The notes under the pieces: generated by a model
What the model saw: only the letters and a program-made list of their open reading frames with translations
Told to the model about the DNA's origin: nothing
The model's database searches: none
Shown here: positions 1 to 12,525 of the stretch, one piece after another
How the letters are laid out: each line of letters opens with the position of its first letter
Position numbering within the stretch: the stretch's first letter is position 1
NCBI GenBank assembly: GCA_027605045.1
Contig: JAQFWX010000184.1
Location: forward strand, 1 to 62,174
Origin: Phallus indusiatus
Taxonomy: Eukaryota > Basidiomycota > Agaricomycetes > Phallales > Phallaceae
Direction: 5' to 3'
Length of the DNA stretch: 62,174 nt
Position numbers and translations under genes: made by a program

Positions 1-2264
1 TCCCACTCTGCACCCCGTCTGGGAAGAACCTCACCTTGACACACGTCTCCAGAATCTCGGCTCCAAACATCGTTGCGGTGGGTAGCCTAGTATCTACGAA
101 CACAGCCCGAACATTGTGCCCACAATTTCCTCATTAGAATATGTCATCGACTCTCTTAATCATTTATTCTTTGCCTGATTTTTTTGATCACAATTCCATC
201 TATCAAGGTACGGTTGTTATACTACACTGATCGTCATACTATGCTAACAGCTGAAAGTGCTCACAGATGAAATCTTACAGAAAAACAGTCCAACGAAATA
301 AACCCAACAGGGACCTCCGCGATGACACGGTTTAAAATTTTGGATTTAGATCAAAAAACTTGATATCTCTTTATCGTCAGATCGATTACGCTCATGGGCC
401 CCCTACCTACGAGGAACGAAAGGTACGTAGTAACGATGAAACTCGAACACGAAATACAATCAATGACGAACCATTTTGTCTCAAAGGGCGAATACACAAT
501 GCCTATTCAGTGACAAGTCCCAACGCAGAATTTGGATTCGATTTCGCTCGTAGGTACTTCAAGCTTCAACGTAACTTTGTGCTAACGAGGGAAAGTTGTT
601 GACGTGAGATGACATACATTAAACGCTCAATCAGACATTGATTGGCATTAGCCTCGGAGACCTTATAAAAAGGGATATGAATAATCTAGAATATTGTCAC
701 AAGTCAAATTTCCACGTAAGCTATCACATATTTAAATCACAACAGAAACATCCATTCGCTTATCCTTATGGGGACACAGGCAAATTCAGAATCAACTTAC
801 TATTCAAACATGACTCCCATGATCATGCCTGGTTTGGGGACACAAGCCCTCCACACATTATCGTCTTGGTAGGCTATGGGCGGGAACTCCACCCAGCAAT
901 CGGTAGTATACTTGTCGTCGCGCATGCACGTGAAGTGGAAGAAACGTAATCTTTGTTTTAAAAACTCCCCTTCTACAATAGGCATCCAAATCAATTCGTT
1001 CCCATCTCTTTCAATTAAAATAACGTACCTCCCTGTCTCGGTAATCCTATGTAAACCTTTGGCGTTTGCGATAAAATAGCTATAGCCCTCTTTGCTTCCT
1101 TGTTACAAAGTACTCAATGTTGCGCAAGCTCGCAAAGAACATCTATCCCTCACCTCGAAAGACCTCGGTCTGTCTATAGAAGCAGCAGGGAGAATAGGGC
1201 TCCAATCCACCTTAGCGCTTCGAAGTTTACCATAAGTAATGTTGATTCTTCCATTGACGAACGTGCATTCCGAAACTTCTGGAAGCGGAGATGTTTGAAG
1301 AAAACGCCCACTTCATCGTCAGGTTGTACTATTAGGTTCCAAGTAGAAGGTAGAACGTCGGCCCACACCCAATTTCCTTCCCGTGTGCAATCTCTGTACC
1401 GCAGACGAATGTTTTCATGGTTAAGTTGCCTCGAATATTTACTGAAAATTTCTATTGCGACATCAACGGTATCCTTTGTTTAGTATAAACGAGCGCAACT
1501 GAGTAGTGTGATTGATGACTTACTATGTAAGAAGATGGGAGAGGTACAATGGCATGACGGCTTTGCTCAGTGCTATCGACAGTAGGTAAAGTCAGTCGGA
1601 GACAAGGTGTCTGTCTTTCGACCAGGAAAGTCTTATTTGCCACTAAATCAGTTTTGACAGATGGTGATGTAGGGCGGTGGTTGGCGTGTGTAGCAAAAGA
1701 CGGAGGCTAAAAGCGGACGGCTCGTTACTACGACGGTCAACCGTAGTGTAATTAGATGAGGCAATGGAGAATCCAGACACTTTCTTTGTCGTTATTGTTC
1801 ATGAGAAAGCTGTGTTAGGCGCCCATACGAAAATATCAGTTTCAACAGTCCTGACGAAAATAGAGCCAGAGGCTGTTACTTGAGATGGCAACTCTTGTTG
1901 CATAGGCATTATCGCTACCTTTTGTTCCGTCTTGCCACGTTCAGATCGGGAACTCAAGACATGCATACGCTTCAGAGACCCTATAAATTGTATTCGCGAA
2001 GGGATCGAGTTGGAGAGAAGTAAAATAAAATCGTGAGCACGGGCGTTGTTGCGTTTGGCACAATTCTGAGTGAAAAGGTCTGCATCCAATAATTAGAAAG
2101 TGATAGATATATGTACGGTCACCTTACTTCGCTATCGGAATGTGGCGGAAAGGGGAAAAAAGCTAGTCTTTTAACGTAGCGGTCAGACGGATTGAAGTCC
2201 TCGTCACAGTCGCGATATGATATATTCAAGGAGCGCGTACGAGACACACGTGACACCACGTTAC
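1..2264. other. gene-poor region with degenerate coding remnants
   Basis: I could build no intact gene here. On the minus strand two stretches (about 800-1075 and 1170-1480) read as protein-like segments. Both end in a pattern of a tryptophan followed by a proline-bearing turn and hydrophobic residues, and the second reads without a stop for about 95 codons. They loosely resemble the ubiquitin-like modules common in Agaricomycete hypothetical proteins, but I cannot connect them to each other or to a start codon. They are best treated as remnants. Confidence 0.3.
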
Positions 2265-3495
2265 TGTCAACCAGAAAAAAGAAAAAAAAATGTGAATGTA
2301 AGCCGAACGGTAAAGAGAAAGTGATGTCGATGAAATATCGAGATGATCGTGGTCTGTGGCGCGTGGAGAGTCCGGAGAGTCCGGAGAGCACCGCTCTCCC
2401 TTCTTTTTCATTCTGATGCTGCTCAGCCATCCCGGTGTAGACGAGTCTATTACTGAGCCTGCTTCCTTCCTCGAGAAACCCTTTTGCTATCGCCGCGCTC
2501 TCTAAGTCGCTCGAGTTGGTCACTACGCGGCCATTTCCGAAGCCTCCATGCGGCTTACGTCACGCGGATATTTTTCGCCTTGACACAACACCTTACGCAT
2601 TCCCTGTTGTTATTATGAATATCCGACTAGCAACCGTACGTTTGAATTTCGTGACCTTTTATGCAAGCGCGTAAACTAAATAATTTGCCAGAAGACTATA
2701 CTTTGCGATATTGTAAGTTTCTTTTGCTTAAAAATAGGAGTGTGCGTTAATAATATATAATAGATTTATACTATCATGCCCTATCGTGACCCCAGCTATC
2801 GTATGTCGCCGAGGACAGTAAAGGTAGAATTATCGGATACATACTAGCCAAAATGTATGTTCTTGTTCACGTTGTCGATCTCTGCGTACTCCTTGAACCT
2901 AATTCGTCTTCTAGGGAAGGAGAAGATTCACATGGGCAAGTCATATCGATATCTGTCGTCGACTTGGAATAGCAAAGAAACTGATGATTCAATCGCGTAC
3001 GCTTCTGTCTCACATCAATCGTCTTCATGGCAAATGATTAAAAGCACGTATCAGAGGAAGCTATGGCAACCGTTTATAGGTCTGCCTGTGTTTCGTTACA
3101 CATGCGGAAGTCAAACAGCGGCATCAGGCCTTTATTGGGGCACATTAGATTTCACCGTGAGCAAGATCGAAGAAAAATCTTGTCATTTCGCTTATTTTCA
3201 AGTCGCATTTAACCCGTTCTGATTACTTATGCTCGTTAGATCACGACGGTGTTGAAGATGCCTATGTAATGCACCTAAATCTGAAGCCATGTTGCGAATT
3301 CTTCGGGTTGTCGAGATTTATGGACTTTATTTCGAACAAAATCATCGGGTTATAAGGACTGCGGATTCATATACCACTACAACTCACTTGACGACAACAG
3401 TCTTTGCCCTCAAATATCAAATCTAAAACTAGCATTTTGGGTTCGGCGGCTCCTGTGTCTTCTCTAAGAACAACATACTTTCGGTCCGAACATGC
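2265..3495 (+). repeat. direct segmental duplication, copy 1 (partner at 11330-12525)
   Basis: About 1.2 kb of this stretch aligns by eye to 11330-12525 in the same orientation. The match covers 5' flank, exons, introns and about 200 bp of 3' flank of naa10. Because introns are kept, this is a DNA-level duplication rather than a retrocopy. The two copies bracket the NLR gene at 4056-9501. Confidence 0.8.
2615..3290 (+). pseudogene. naa10: decayed copy of naa10 (NatA catalytic subunit)
   Basis: The segment follows the same exon-intron order as the intact gene at 11566-12300 but is broken. It starts with ATG and the MNIRLAT amino terminus. The 3' half of intron 1, including its acceptor, has been deleted. 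The conserved tryptophan of the [10 protein letters not shown] block is a TGA stop near 2793, and a small deletion shifts the frame in the [11 protein letters not shown] block near 3113. The intron 3 donor is still a normal GT, unlike the intact copy. It cannot encode a complete GNAT domain and is read as a dead paralog. Confidence 0.85.
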
Positions 3496-4055
3496 TAGAG
3501 GTGGTATATATATCGCATGCTTTTGCTGATTTATGACCTCAGATGAGTCTCAAAGATCGCATTTTTATGGAGCTAGTAGTCTCTAAATTTCCTCAAAATT
3601 GTCACCTAGTTCACCATTATCATTCGTAAGACATCGGCGGCTGATATAATTTATTGCTTTAGGATTTCTCTTTGTATTAGAATTTTATTTTCGTACCAGA
3701 AATGGCAGCATGTTATTGCGCACCTCTTGTGCTCGAATATGAATGTGAGGCATTGAATTGGGCTCCTCGTGGATGGTACGGCCCGGGACTCTGAATTGGA
3801 ATTGCGAGATTCTAGACGTCGGTCTTCAACGACGTATTGAAAATTGGCTTCAATTAACAGAAATCATAGGTGGAATGTGAAAGAAATGCAACGAGACAAC
3901 GAGGCAAGCATGAGTTGAGAATCAAGGTTCTAATCCGCCTCGAGGCCAATTCAGGGCGCTCTCTCAGTCAAACACCGCTTCCCCTTCACAAACCTGCGAT
4001 TCGTGCTCAGTACTCCCTACTTACTCCTTATAACAAGTTTTAATGGTATTCTCTT
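3496..4055. other. intergenic region upstream of the NLR gene
   Basis: No convincing coding sequence was found. The stretch should hold the NLR promoter. I see no clear TATA box directly upstream of the chosen ATG at 4056. Confidence 0.4.
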
Positions 4056-7000
4056 ATGGCTGTTTCAACGCAAGGCATAAAAATATCTGGTAACTTCACT
4101 ATCTGATTAAACATTCCCTGTCCATTTCATCTAGGACTCTTCTTATAAAGATATTTGCTTGATTAAGCCTCCGATCTCATGGAAAGGAGATCCCAAGCTC
4201 GAAATAAAGATCAAGTTTACCAGCAAGGCGATAACCGACACACAAAGCGCAATTGGGATAGGCGATCAGGACAACAATTGCATGATCTGGAAAGAGCCCT
4301 TTATTTTGTATGTTAGGGATTAAAATCTTGAATTTTTTATCTTACATCCGCGATTCAGTGCCGCCGATATTACGGACAACGCTCTTTTGACGTTTACTGT
4401 GCAGAGTAAGCGAGTCATAAAGAATATTATAGTTGGCTCGTGCGAACACCCGGTCACTGACCTCCTCGAACAAGGCGATTTTGGTGAGTTCATTTTACTG
4501 GTAAACCTGTCGTTATATTTATATGGTTTCAGGTGCATGCGAACTGGACGTCGTCGGAGAATGTCGATTGACACTTAACATTACAAAATTATCTGAGCTT
4601 GACGTCGTTTCGGGAATGGTAGAACAAGCATCATCAGCGTTGGAAAGACTACCGAATCTAGAAGTGGCATCCCAGGTTGCTACTGTTAGCAATTCAGCGG
4701 AGCAAGTCTACAATGATAACGTGAAGATTTGGGTGTCATTTCTTGACACATTCCACGCTTTTATGAAAGTGATGGATAGTGTTTCCGAGGTAGTCTCGTC
4801 GTCAAGCATACCTTTCATTGTTCTCTGAAGCTTTTCCAGATAAGTATATATGTACAGGTAGCATGGAAAGTTCTATCTATTATTCCCAAGGTAAAAAGGC
4901 ACACACTTTTTCTCTTGAACATATATGGATTGATCTTGCAAGACCATTATCGCGAAAAGAAATCGGGATAAAAAAGTCAAACAGTTATGGGAAAAATTGA
5001 AGGACATTTTCGAATACATTACGGATGTGGAAACGCTTTGCAAGCTTACTGCCACTAAGTCTACAGCCAGGTCTACCACCCACTGGTCTACAATGCTCTC
5101 CACGCTAGTCCAACAAACCATTGAATGCGCACACTTTCTCAAAGCGTACGGTACGGAAAGTACAGGTTGCGTATTTCTCAATGTCATCCGATTGTGTAAC
5201 CAAGTCTGATGTTGAAATTCCAGCCAAAAACATAGTCAAGGCAATTGGCGGGAGCGTGGATGACAAGGTTCAAGCTTTCAACGACAAACTGGACCACCTG
5301 ATCAAGGTGATGACGGATTCGGTCAACCTTGAAACGGGCATTATAACACTTCGTATATCTGGGGAAATCATTGAACAACGTATGTGAATTATCAATGTTA
5401 CATTATTATCGGTCTATGACCTCGTTCTACAAGGTGAACATACATTGCTAGAAGACATGCCCTACGACCCTGACGCTGGATTCTTCCCTAAGAAACGATG
5501 TTTACCCGGGACCCGTCAGACGTTGGTCGATAAAATATTACAATGGATCAACGATGACAGCTTACCACAAATTCTGGTTTTAAGTGGACAGGCAGGAGTA
5601 GGAAAATCCGCGGTGGCACATACCATCGCTGGAACATTTCAAAAACAGAACAGACTCGGATCCATGTTTTGTTTCAACAGGAGTTACCCGGACCGGCGTA
5701 ATTGTCTTTTCAGCACTATATCTCGTGACCTGGCCGACAGCGACACCCTGTGGCGAAAAGAATTGGTGAGGGTTATCGACAAGTCTGCGGTTCGAAAGAA
5801 GAAAGATGCCGAAACGCAATTCGAAGAGCTCATTCTTAAACCTTCAAAGAACGTGACAACTATTGGATCTGTTGTGGTCGTCGTGGACGCTTTGGATGAA
5901 AGTGGGGAACGCAACGAACGCAGAGATATTATGAAATTACTCTTGGGCAGGTGGTGCGAGCTTCCGGAAAACTACCGTATGATTGTCACTACACGCCCAG
6001 AACAAGACATTGAACTTGAATGCCAAAATTGCAATGTTCAATGTATACGGATGGGCGGTACTGACAAAAAGGAAACACAATCTGATATTCAAGTCTATGT
6101 CTCGGATTGTCTCGCCCCAATATCTTCAATCTTGGACGAGATAAGCGAAGATTGGCGCAGCATACTAGCCGAGCGCGCCGAGGGTCTTTTCCAATGGGCT
6201 CAGACTGTTTGCCAATTCATGAATCCCACCATCACACGTCGACAACTCGTCAAGAAGAATTGGGAAACTTGCGTGTCAAGATCGTCCCTGTCATTATTTC
6301 ATTTATATCGGCAAATCATATCTACGCAGTCGGAATCTGAATATCCCGACTTTATCAAAGACTTTAAAGCGGTCGTAGGTGCAATCATAACTGCGCGGGA
6401 ACCCCTGTCGATATATGCGCTACAAAATATCTTTGATGATATTGACGATATCAAATCAATACTCACTCCGTTCGGTTCTTTTTTTGTTGGTGTCCATGAC
6501 CTGTCTACCCCCGTCCGGCCTGTTCACACCTCTTTATTCGATTTTTTCGTCTCCACACAAAACGGGGAAGAAATTAATGAGTACTACGTCGACACGTCAG
6601 ATCAAAGCCGGATGGCACTCGGTTGTCTCAAGGTGATGAATCGAATGCTCTGTTTCAATATGTGTCAGCTCGAGACATCACACCTGTTCAATTGGGAGGT
6701 GCCTGATTTCGATGCGCGTGTCAAGAAAGTCATCCCATCTCATTTGTCGTATTCATGTCGTTATTGGTCCTTTCATCTCCGATTCTCTCCTGTTAGCGGG
6801 GAACTCATTCATGAATTTCGGAAGTTGATGGACGACAAACTGTTGTATTATTTTGAAGCAATCAGCTTGCTAGATAAAACTCGTCGGAGTCGTATGGTTA
6901 TTAAAACAATAGAGGATCGTCGGAGTCGTATGGTTATGCAAGTAATAGCGGATTGGTGTCAAGTGGGTGATTCTTCACCTGTCGCATATATATATCAATG

Positions 7001-9501
7001 ACTGAATTAGACGGTGATAGGAGACAGATGACGGCTTAGCTGCAGATGCAATAGATGCTTGGAAGTTTCACAATGATATTTCGAAGATTAAGAGCACGCC
7101 ACACATATATCTCTCGGCCCTTCCCTTTACTCCTCGTGATTCATTTGTGTCGAAAAGATATCTTGATAGGTATCCTGGACTGCTCACGTTTGATATTGAC
7201 CGACCTCCCTCACGCACAACTGAGCTCCGTATCGGGTCGAAACTTGGATCTCAGGATCTCAAGATTGCCTTTTCTCCGAAAGACACATGTATCGCAGTTG
7301 GATGTGCAGGAGGTGAAATTCGACTATGGAACTATATGACAGGGGAACACCTCGCTCATTTGAAAGCTGGTAATCACGTAAATTCAGTCTGTGATATCGT
7401 ATATTCTCTTGATGGTGAATTGGTCTATTGTTGTTTTATGGGTGGTGATATCCTAGTTTGGAATACGGAGACAAAGGCAACGAGAATAGAGAGATATGAG
7501 GAGATAGCCAGTGCTAGTCGTTGCACCATCTCTTCGGACGGGCGCTTTATAATCGGGGAGACAGGCGAGGGACTACTCGTACTCGATCGAGAAAGTTGTC
7601 AAATTGTTAAACGCTTCGGATATTGCTATTTTTACGGAATTTCTCCTAACGGAAATTGGATTGCCCTTCATGCCAATGATAGGGTGTACATATGGGATAC
7701 TAGAAATCAAACACAACACTGTGTCATGCCCCGCTATAATAAACCCCTGGGGGAACTGGCACTCACTGAGAGCTACATCGCAATTGAAAAACACTACAAC
7801 GCAATAGAGATTTGGGATTTACGGGCAAAGACTAAACTCACCGAAATTCGATCGTCGGCGTCCATCAGAAGCGTTTTCCTTTCCCCTGATGATCAATATC
7901 TCCTTGTTGCCTCCGATAGCGCGTACTTGATTTGGAATGTGTCTACGGGAGGATTAATCAGTCAATTTTATGAAGACGATCTCAAATGCTGTTTGGGGTT
8001 CTCACATGACTCCAAATCAATTGCATTGTACACACGGGGCAATACGCTCCGCGTTCAACAATGGGTTAAATCAATTGATCCGCGCTGCAATGACATTCGG
8101 ATTGTGCATGCAATTTGGCTCCGGGGTTCATATCTCATTCTTCATTATCAGTCGATTCTATATGAATATCGCCTCCAAATCTCGGATGTTACAACAATGA
8201 ACTCGATTATCTTTGAAGCTGGACTTGACTATGATGGACTAGTTAGTGTTGCTCCTGGTGAGGAAAGCGTTCATGTGACATACCGCAGCCGCCGCGGACT
8301 CTGTCACTGGGACGACAAAGAAGGCGAAATCATTGTAGATGGACCAGTCCGTTCAATCACCGCACTCCTGTGTTTGGACAACTATCTTATTTCTGGGCAT
8401 GGAAACACCATTATATATGGGATAGTTGTACCAAGATGACTCGTGGTCCAATCAACTTGGTGTGTAACCTGGAATCCCTTCTCCCCGTGCGAGGTACCCG
8501 CTTTGCTGTCATATATAGGGATAAAGCGGAAATTCGGGATTGCGATTCAGGCGATCACATGAAGAAAACATTTACTTTCAAATGGGACTCGGGGTCTTGC
8601 TGCTCACCGATTGCTGTTTCCATCAACGAGAAACATGTTATATGCATGTCAAAGAATGGCGTCAATATACTGGATTCAACGGGCATGAACGTGAACTCGT
8701 TTCCGTTCTCGCCTCCTGAATCTGATGATTATTATCCTGATGATTCTGAAAAGCAATTTAAACAATCACTCAATGGGAAGTATACGGCATGGATTGACAA
8801 TCGCGAAATAAAACTCTTTGATGTGGACACCGAAACATTGCTCGTTGGCCCATCGTTAAATCAACCATTCAAGAAATTTTGGTTCTCCGTTGACTCGAAA
8901 TATATTTTAACACAGTCCTCCGGGGGTAAAGGACAGCCGTGTCAGTTAAATATCTGGGACATACAATCCGAGAACATGATCATTGAAACAATTCGATACT
9001 TGTTTTCTACACAGGCAGTCACCTTGGATCTGAGCAAAGGACGTCTGGCAGTTATAACCTCTCCCTCATTTTATGATTTTGATCACCAATGTTATGTCTG
9101 GGACTTGAATACGTATTTGATAATGTCATCTGGGTACAATGCTCCTGAACTCCCGGACGATGATTCCGACATCAAGGGTGAGTCAGCATCACTTACGTTC
9201 AATGTGGTTCATTGAAAGAGACTTCAGAACATCGATATCGTCCAAGACGGAGACATTGGACTACACATTAATGGCACGGAAACAAGCTTCATTTCCCACT
9301 TTGTCTCAATGGGATTATTATGACAGAGGCTGGGTATTGGGTTTGCAGGGGGAGCTTTTGTTTTGGGTTCCACCAGAAATGAGACAGAGGTTCTGGCTTC
9401 CAGGGGTAATGCATATGCCATATCGAAACTTTACAAAATTCAATTTCACCAATTTCGTACATGGTTCTGATTGGACGAGATGTAAATCGGGAAGCAATTA
9501 A
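4056..9501 (+). CDS. NLR-type STAND protein: C2-like, helical, NACHT, WD repeats
   Basis: A fungal NOD-like receptor of about 1,650 residues, presumably a cytosolic signal-transduction ATPase in non-self recognition or programmed cell death (family knowledge). Inferred exons: 4056-4089, 4151-4307, 4359-4483, 4533-4789, 4840-4890, 4943-5150, 5224-5379, 5434-6966, 7028-9177, 9221-9501; all junction phases agree. Exons 1-4 encode a C2-like beta domain (WKGDPKLEIK, LLTFTVQSK). A helical domain follows (VAWKVLSIIPK, QLWEKLKDIFEY). NACHT has Walker A GQAGVGKS near 5590 and Walker B VVVVDALDES near 5880. The carboxy half has WD-like blades (IRLWNY, YIWDT, IEIWDL) and ends in a GWVLG...LLFWVPP block usual for this family. 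One break is visible: near 8404-8415 the blade YIWDS is out of frame, as if one TA unit of a TA tract were missing. The 5150/5224 intron is the least certain. Confidence 0.85.
8400..8415 (+). other. probable frameshift in a TA tract of the NLR WD region
   Basis: Upstream of this point the frame reads LISGHGNT and then loses the WD signature. The frame one base earlier reads YIWDSCTKM and stays open for about 760 more bases. The tract reads ATTATATATGG; one further TA unit would rejoin the frames. No GT-AG intron joins the two frames. It may be a natural microsatellite mutation, a heterozygous allele or an assembly error. Confidence 0.65.
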
Positions 9502-11329
9502 AGCCCAAAATCGAATTCTCAGTACACGTATTTTGTATAAAAAATTGAATATCGTTTAAATTTACAGAGTTTACTTTCATACGTCTCTGTCAAACACTTC
9601 AACCTTCAAGTTGTAATAATAGATATTATTCCAGCTTCAAATCTGTGTTCAGTGGTCTAACAACACATACATACATACATAAACGTAAAAATTCCTTCAT
9701 AAAATCGACGATTGCCAATTTTGAACCTAAAAATTGGGACATTCACAGCCGAATGACCGTCGGCGTTCACCGAACGAGCGCGCGCACAAACACACTAGCG
9801 TTCACGTTCAGCAGTGAGCACATTATACGACAATGGTTGTAACAAGCAACACAGTGAACTCGCGTCTTCTAGCGATTTTAGCTGGGAGTGTCGCCATTGT
9901 TTCGAATGACAGGGGTATCCGCAAAATGAAGAAGAAGAACCTCTAGCATCGAAAGATAGAACTCCAAAACGCCTCAGAGAGCTAGTAGAAAAAGAAACCG
10001 GTCGGGCGAAAAGTGAACCGGTAAGTATTATGACTCCTTTACTAGCTTTGTTTCATTGTTATCCTTAGACGAGATATTGATTTCACTTACATCCCTGGAC
10101 ACTTGCTTTCTTCACTCGACCTTTCATCTCCTGGCAAAAACAAGACTGTCGCACTTTCGGGGTTCATCACGGAAACATAAACACCTTCATTTACCTCAGA
10201 CTAATCCAACACGTTCATGTGCTCTTCCCCTTTAAACAAGTTCTCGGAAGACGGGATATGTGTGTCTCTAGCGCAGTTATGCAAACAGCTCGTGTTCGTG
10301 TTACGGTTTGAAAAAGCCCTGTATGGATCAATGATTTCGGCGGAACAGGAAATGGTGGGAGGTTCAGCGTCCATAGTATAGAATCAAACTGATTGTGCAG
10401 AAGGCTAAGGACCATGTGAGTTCATGTTTTCTTTTCGAAGGAGACAGGCTATCTGATATGATTACAAGTCGATTAGAAGTGAAAGAATGATACATACGGA
10501 TGCTTTGTGCTGAATTGGAGGAAATTGGACTCGTTTGGGGTATACATTTTGATGTTGCGAGAGTGTTTGCCGATGCCGATTGTGGTTCAACCGACATCAG
10601 CGTTGAAGTGGTAAGAGAGCCGCTTCCTTTATACGAAGTCACTTACTGAATGAATCTTATTCCGTTAATTTAGTATGAAAATGAACACGAAAGAATGGCC
10701 TAGTCGAAGTTCCCCGAGCGGAAGATTCAGCAGGTGTGAGACAAGCTGATAGTGGGTGAAGAAGAACGTGGAACGTTTGCGCCATTAGGGCATGGTTGTT
10801 TTTCTTTTTCTTTCATGTTTTACGCGTGTTTGTTTAATTTCTTTTTTAATAGGTCGCTTTGCTGCAGAGCTTTTGGCTCTGCATGAAATGGAGGTTTAGA
10901 TCTTGAGAAACCAAAAGAGGAACGAAGAATTAAAGAACCTGTTCTTTGCTACGATGAAAAGCTATTCCGAAAGGGTCCAAATAATGGCGGGAAGAGGTTT
11001 GGGTATGGGTATCAAACAAAAAGTAGTTTTTCTCGTAGCCGTTTGTTTTTGACCATCTCATTTCAAATGTAAACTCTAAATATAAAATATAACATCCGCG
11101 GTTTATATAAAGGCCAGGGTGTAAGACTGAGAACAGCACACCTTACAGGGAGTGGAATGTATAGCTGTTAAAGGTTCAAGTTACCTAACATAGCTCAGAG
11201 GAAGAAGAGAGAGGTCAGGGTGATCGTGAGGGTGAGCTGTCACTGCCGAGCACAGTTCGTCCTCCCCAACAGAACCCAGGACTACATTTTTGAGTTGTTC
11301 TGCACCATCCCACGTTTACACAAGATGCG
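9502..11329. other. intergenic region with possible unrecognised exons
   Basis: Several short open stretches on the plus strand look protein-like but could not be joined. They are 9920-10020 (EEEPLASKDRTPKRLRELVE, ending at a GTAAGT donor), 10070-10185 (RDIDFTYIPGHLLSSLDLSS), 10218-10382 (an ATG-started stretch with CKQLVFVLRFEKALYGSMIS) and 10498-10648 (LCAELEEIGLVWGIHFDV). They may be exons of one unknown gene or remnants. A short ACAT microsatellite lies at about 9663-9682. Confidence 0.25.
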
Positions 11330-12525
11330 CTGTCAACGAGAAAAAGGGAGAAAAGGTGTGAATGTAGGCCGAACGGTAAAGAGAAACTGATAAAATGTTG
11401 AGATGATCGTGGAGAGCCCGAATAGAAGCCATCGCGCCTCTCTCTAATTCGCATCCAGAGAGTTGGTAACTACGCGGCTATTTCCGAAGCTTCCATGCTT
11501 ACGTCACGCGGACATTTTTCGTCTCTCGTCTTGACACAAGGCCTTTGGCATTCCCTGTCGTTATTATGAATATCCGACTAGCAACTGTACGTTGAGTTTC
11601 ATAAACTTTAATCGGTGCCCTTACATGGTTTAGGCAAGTGACCTTTTGGGTATGCAAGCGTGTAACCTAAATAATTTGCCAGAGAACTATACTTTGCGAT
11701 ATTGTAAGTTTCTGCTTCAAAACAATGGGCGTGTATTGATATATAATAGATTTATATCATGCCCTATCGTGGCCTCAGCTATCATATGTCGCCGAGGACA
11801 GTAAAGGCCGAATTGTCGGATACATTCTAGCCAAAATGCATGTCCTTGTTCACGATGTGGATATCTGTGTACGCCTTGAATCTAATTCATTTTGTAGGGA
11901 AGAAGATTTAGAAGAAGGAGAAGATCCACATGGGCACGTCACATCGATATCTGTATTACGATCACACCGTCGGCTTGGACTAGCAAAAAAACTTATGATC
12001 CAATCGCGTATGCACCTATCTTGCACCAGCCGTCCGTTCATGGCAAATGACTAAAAACGCGCTCTAGAGGAAGCTATGGCAACTGTTTATAGGGCTGCCT
12101 ATGTTTCATTACACGTGCGGAAGTCAAACAGAGCGGCATTAGGCCTCTATCGGGATACATTGGGGTTCACTGTGAGCAAGATCGAAGAAAAATATTGTCA
12201 GTTTACTTCTTTATAAGTCGCGTTTGACTCGTTCTGATTATGCTTGTTAGATCACGATGGTGAAGATGCCTATGCAATGCGCTTAAATTTGAAGCCATGA
12301 GCTGCCACATGTTGCGGACTCTTCGGGTTGTCAAGATATATGGGCTTTACTTTGAACAAAATTATCGGGTTATAAGGACTACGGATTCATATACCACTAT
12401 ACTATAAACTCGCTTGACGACAACAGCGCTCGTCGTTACCCTCAAATGTCAAATCCCAAAACTAGAATATTAGACTCGGCGACTCCTGTGCCTTCTTTAA
12501 AAACAACATCCTTTCAATCTGAACG
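11330..12525 (+). repeat. direct segmental duplication, copy 2 (partner at 2265-3495)
   Basis: This is the copy that keeps the intact naa10 gene. Similarity to 2265-3495 starts about 235 bp upstream of the ATG and runs about 225 bp past the stop. Confidence 0.8.
11566..12300 (+). CDS. naa10: N-alpha-acetyltransferase NatA catalytic subunit (Naa10/Ard1)
   Basis: The catalytic subunit of NatA acetylates the amino termini of nascent proteins at the ribosome, with Naa15 as its usual partner (family knowledge). Six exons join in phase: 11566-11586, 11634-11703, 11750-11837, 11898-12007, 12068-12196, 12251-12300. The total is 468 nt, coding for 155 residues. The protein covers the whole GNAT domain. 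It starts with [15 protein letters not shown] and has [20 protein letters not shown], the acetyl-CoA loop RRLGLA within [29 protein letters not shown], and the final [14 protein letters not shown]. Intron 3 (11838-11897) has a GC donor (GCATGT) instead of GT. No internal stop or frameshift is visible. The gene escapes simple ORF finding because every exon is short. It is probably the functional gene, with 2615-3290 as its dead copy. Confidence 0.88.

Noticed and set aside
2119..2523. 134-codon minus-strand frame beside the naa10 pseudogene
   Set aside because: The same DNA is duplicated at 11330-11560, where the frame is not kept, so it is not under coding constraint.
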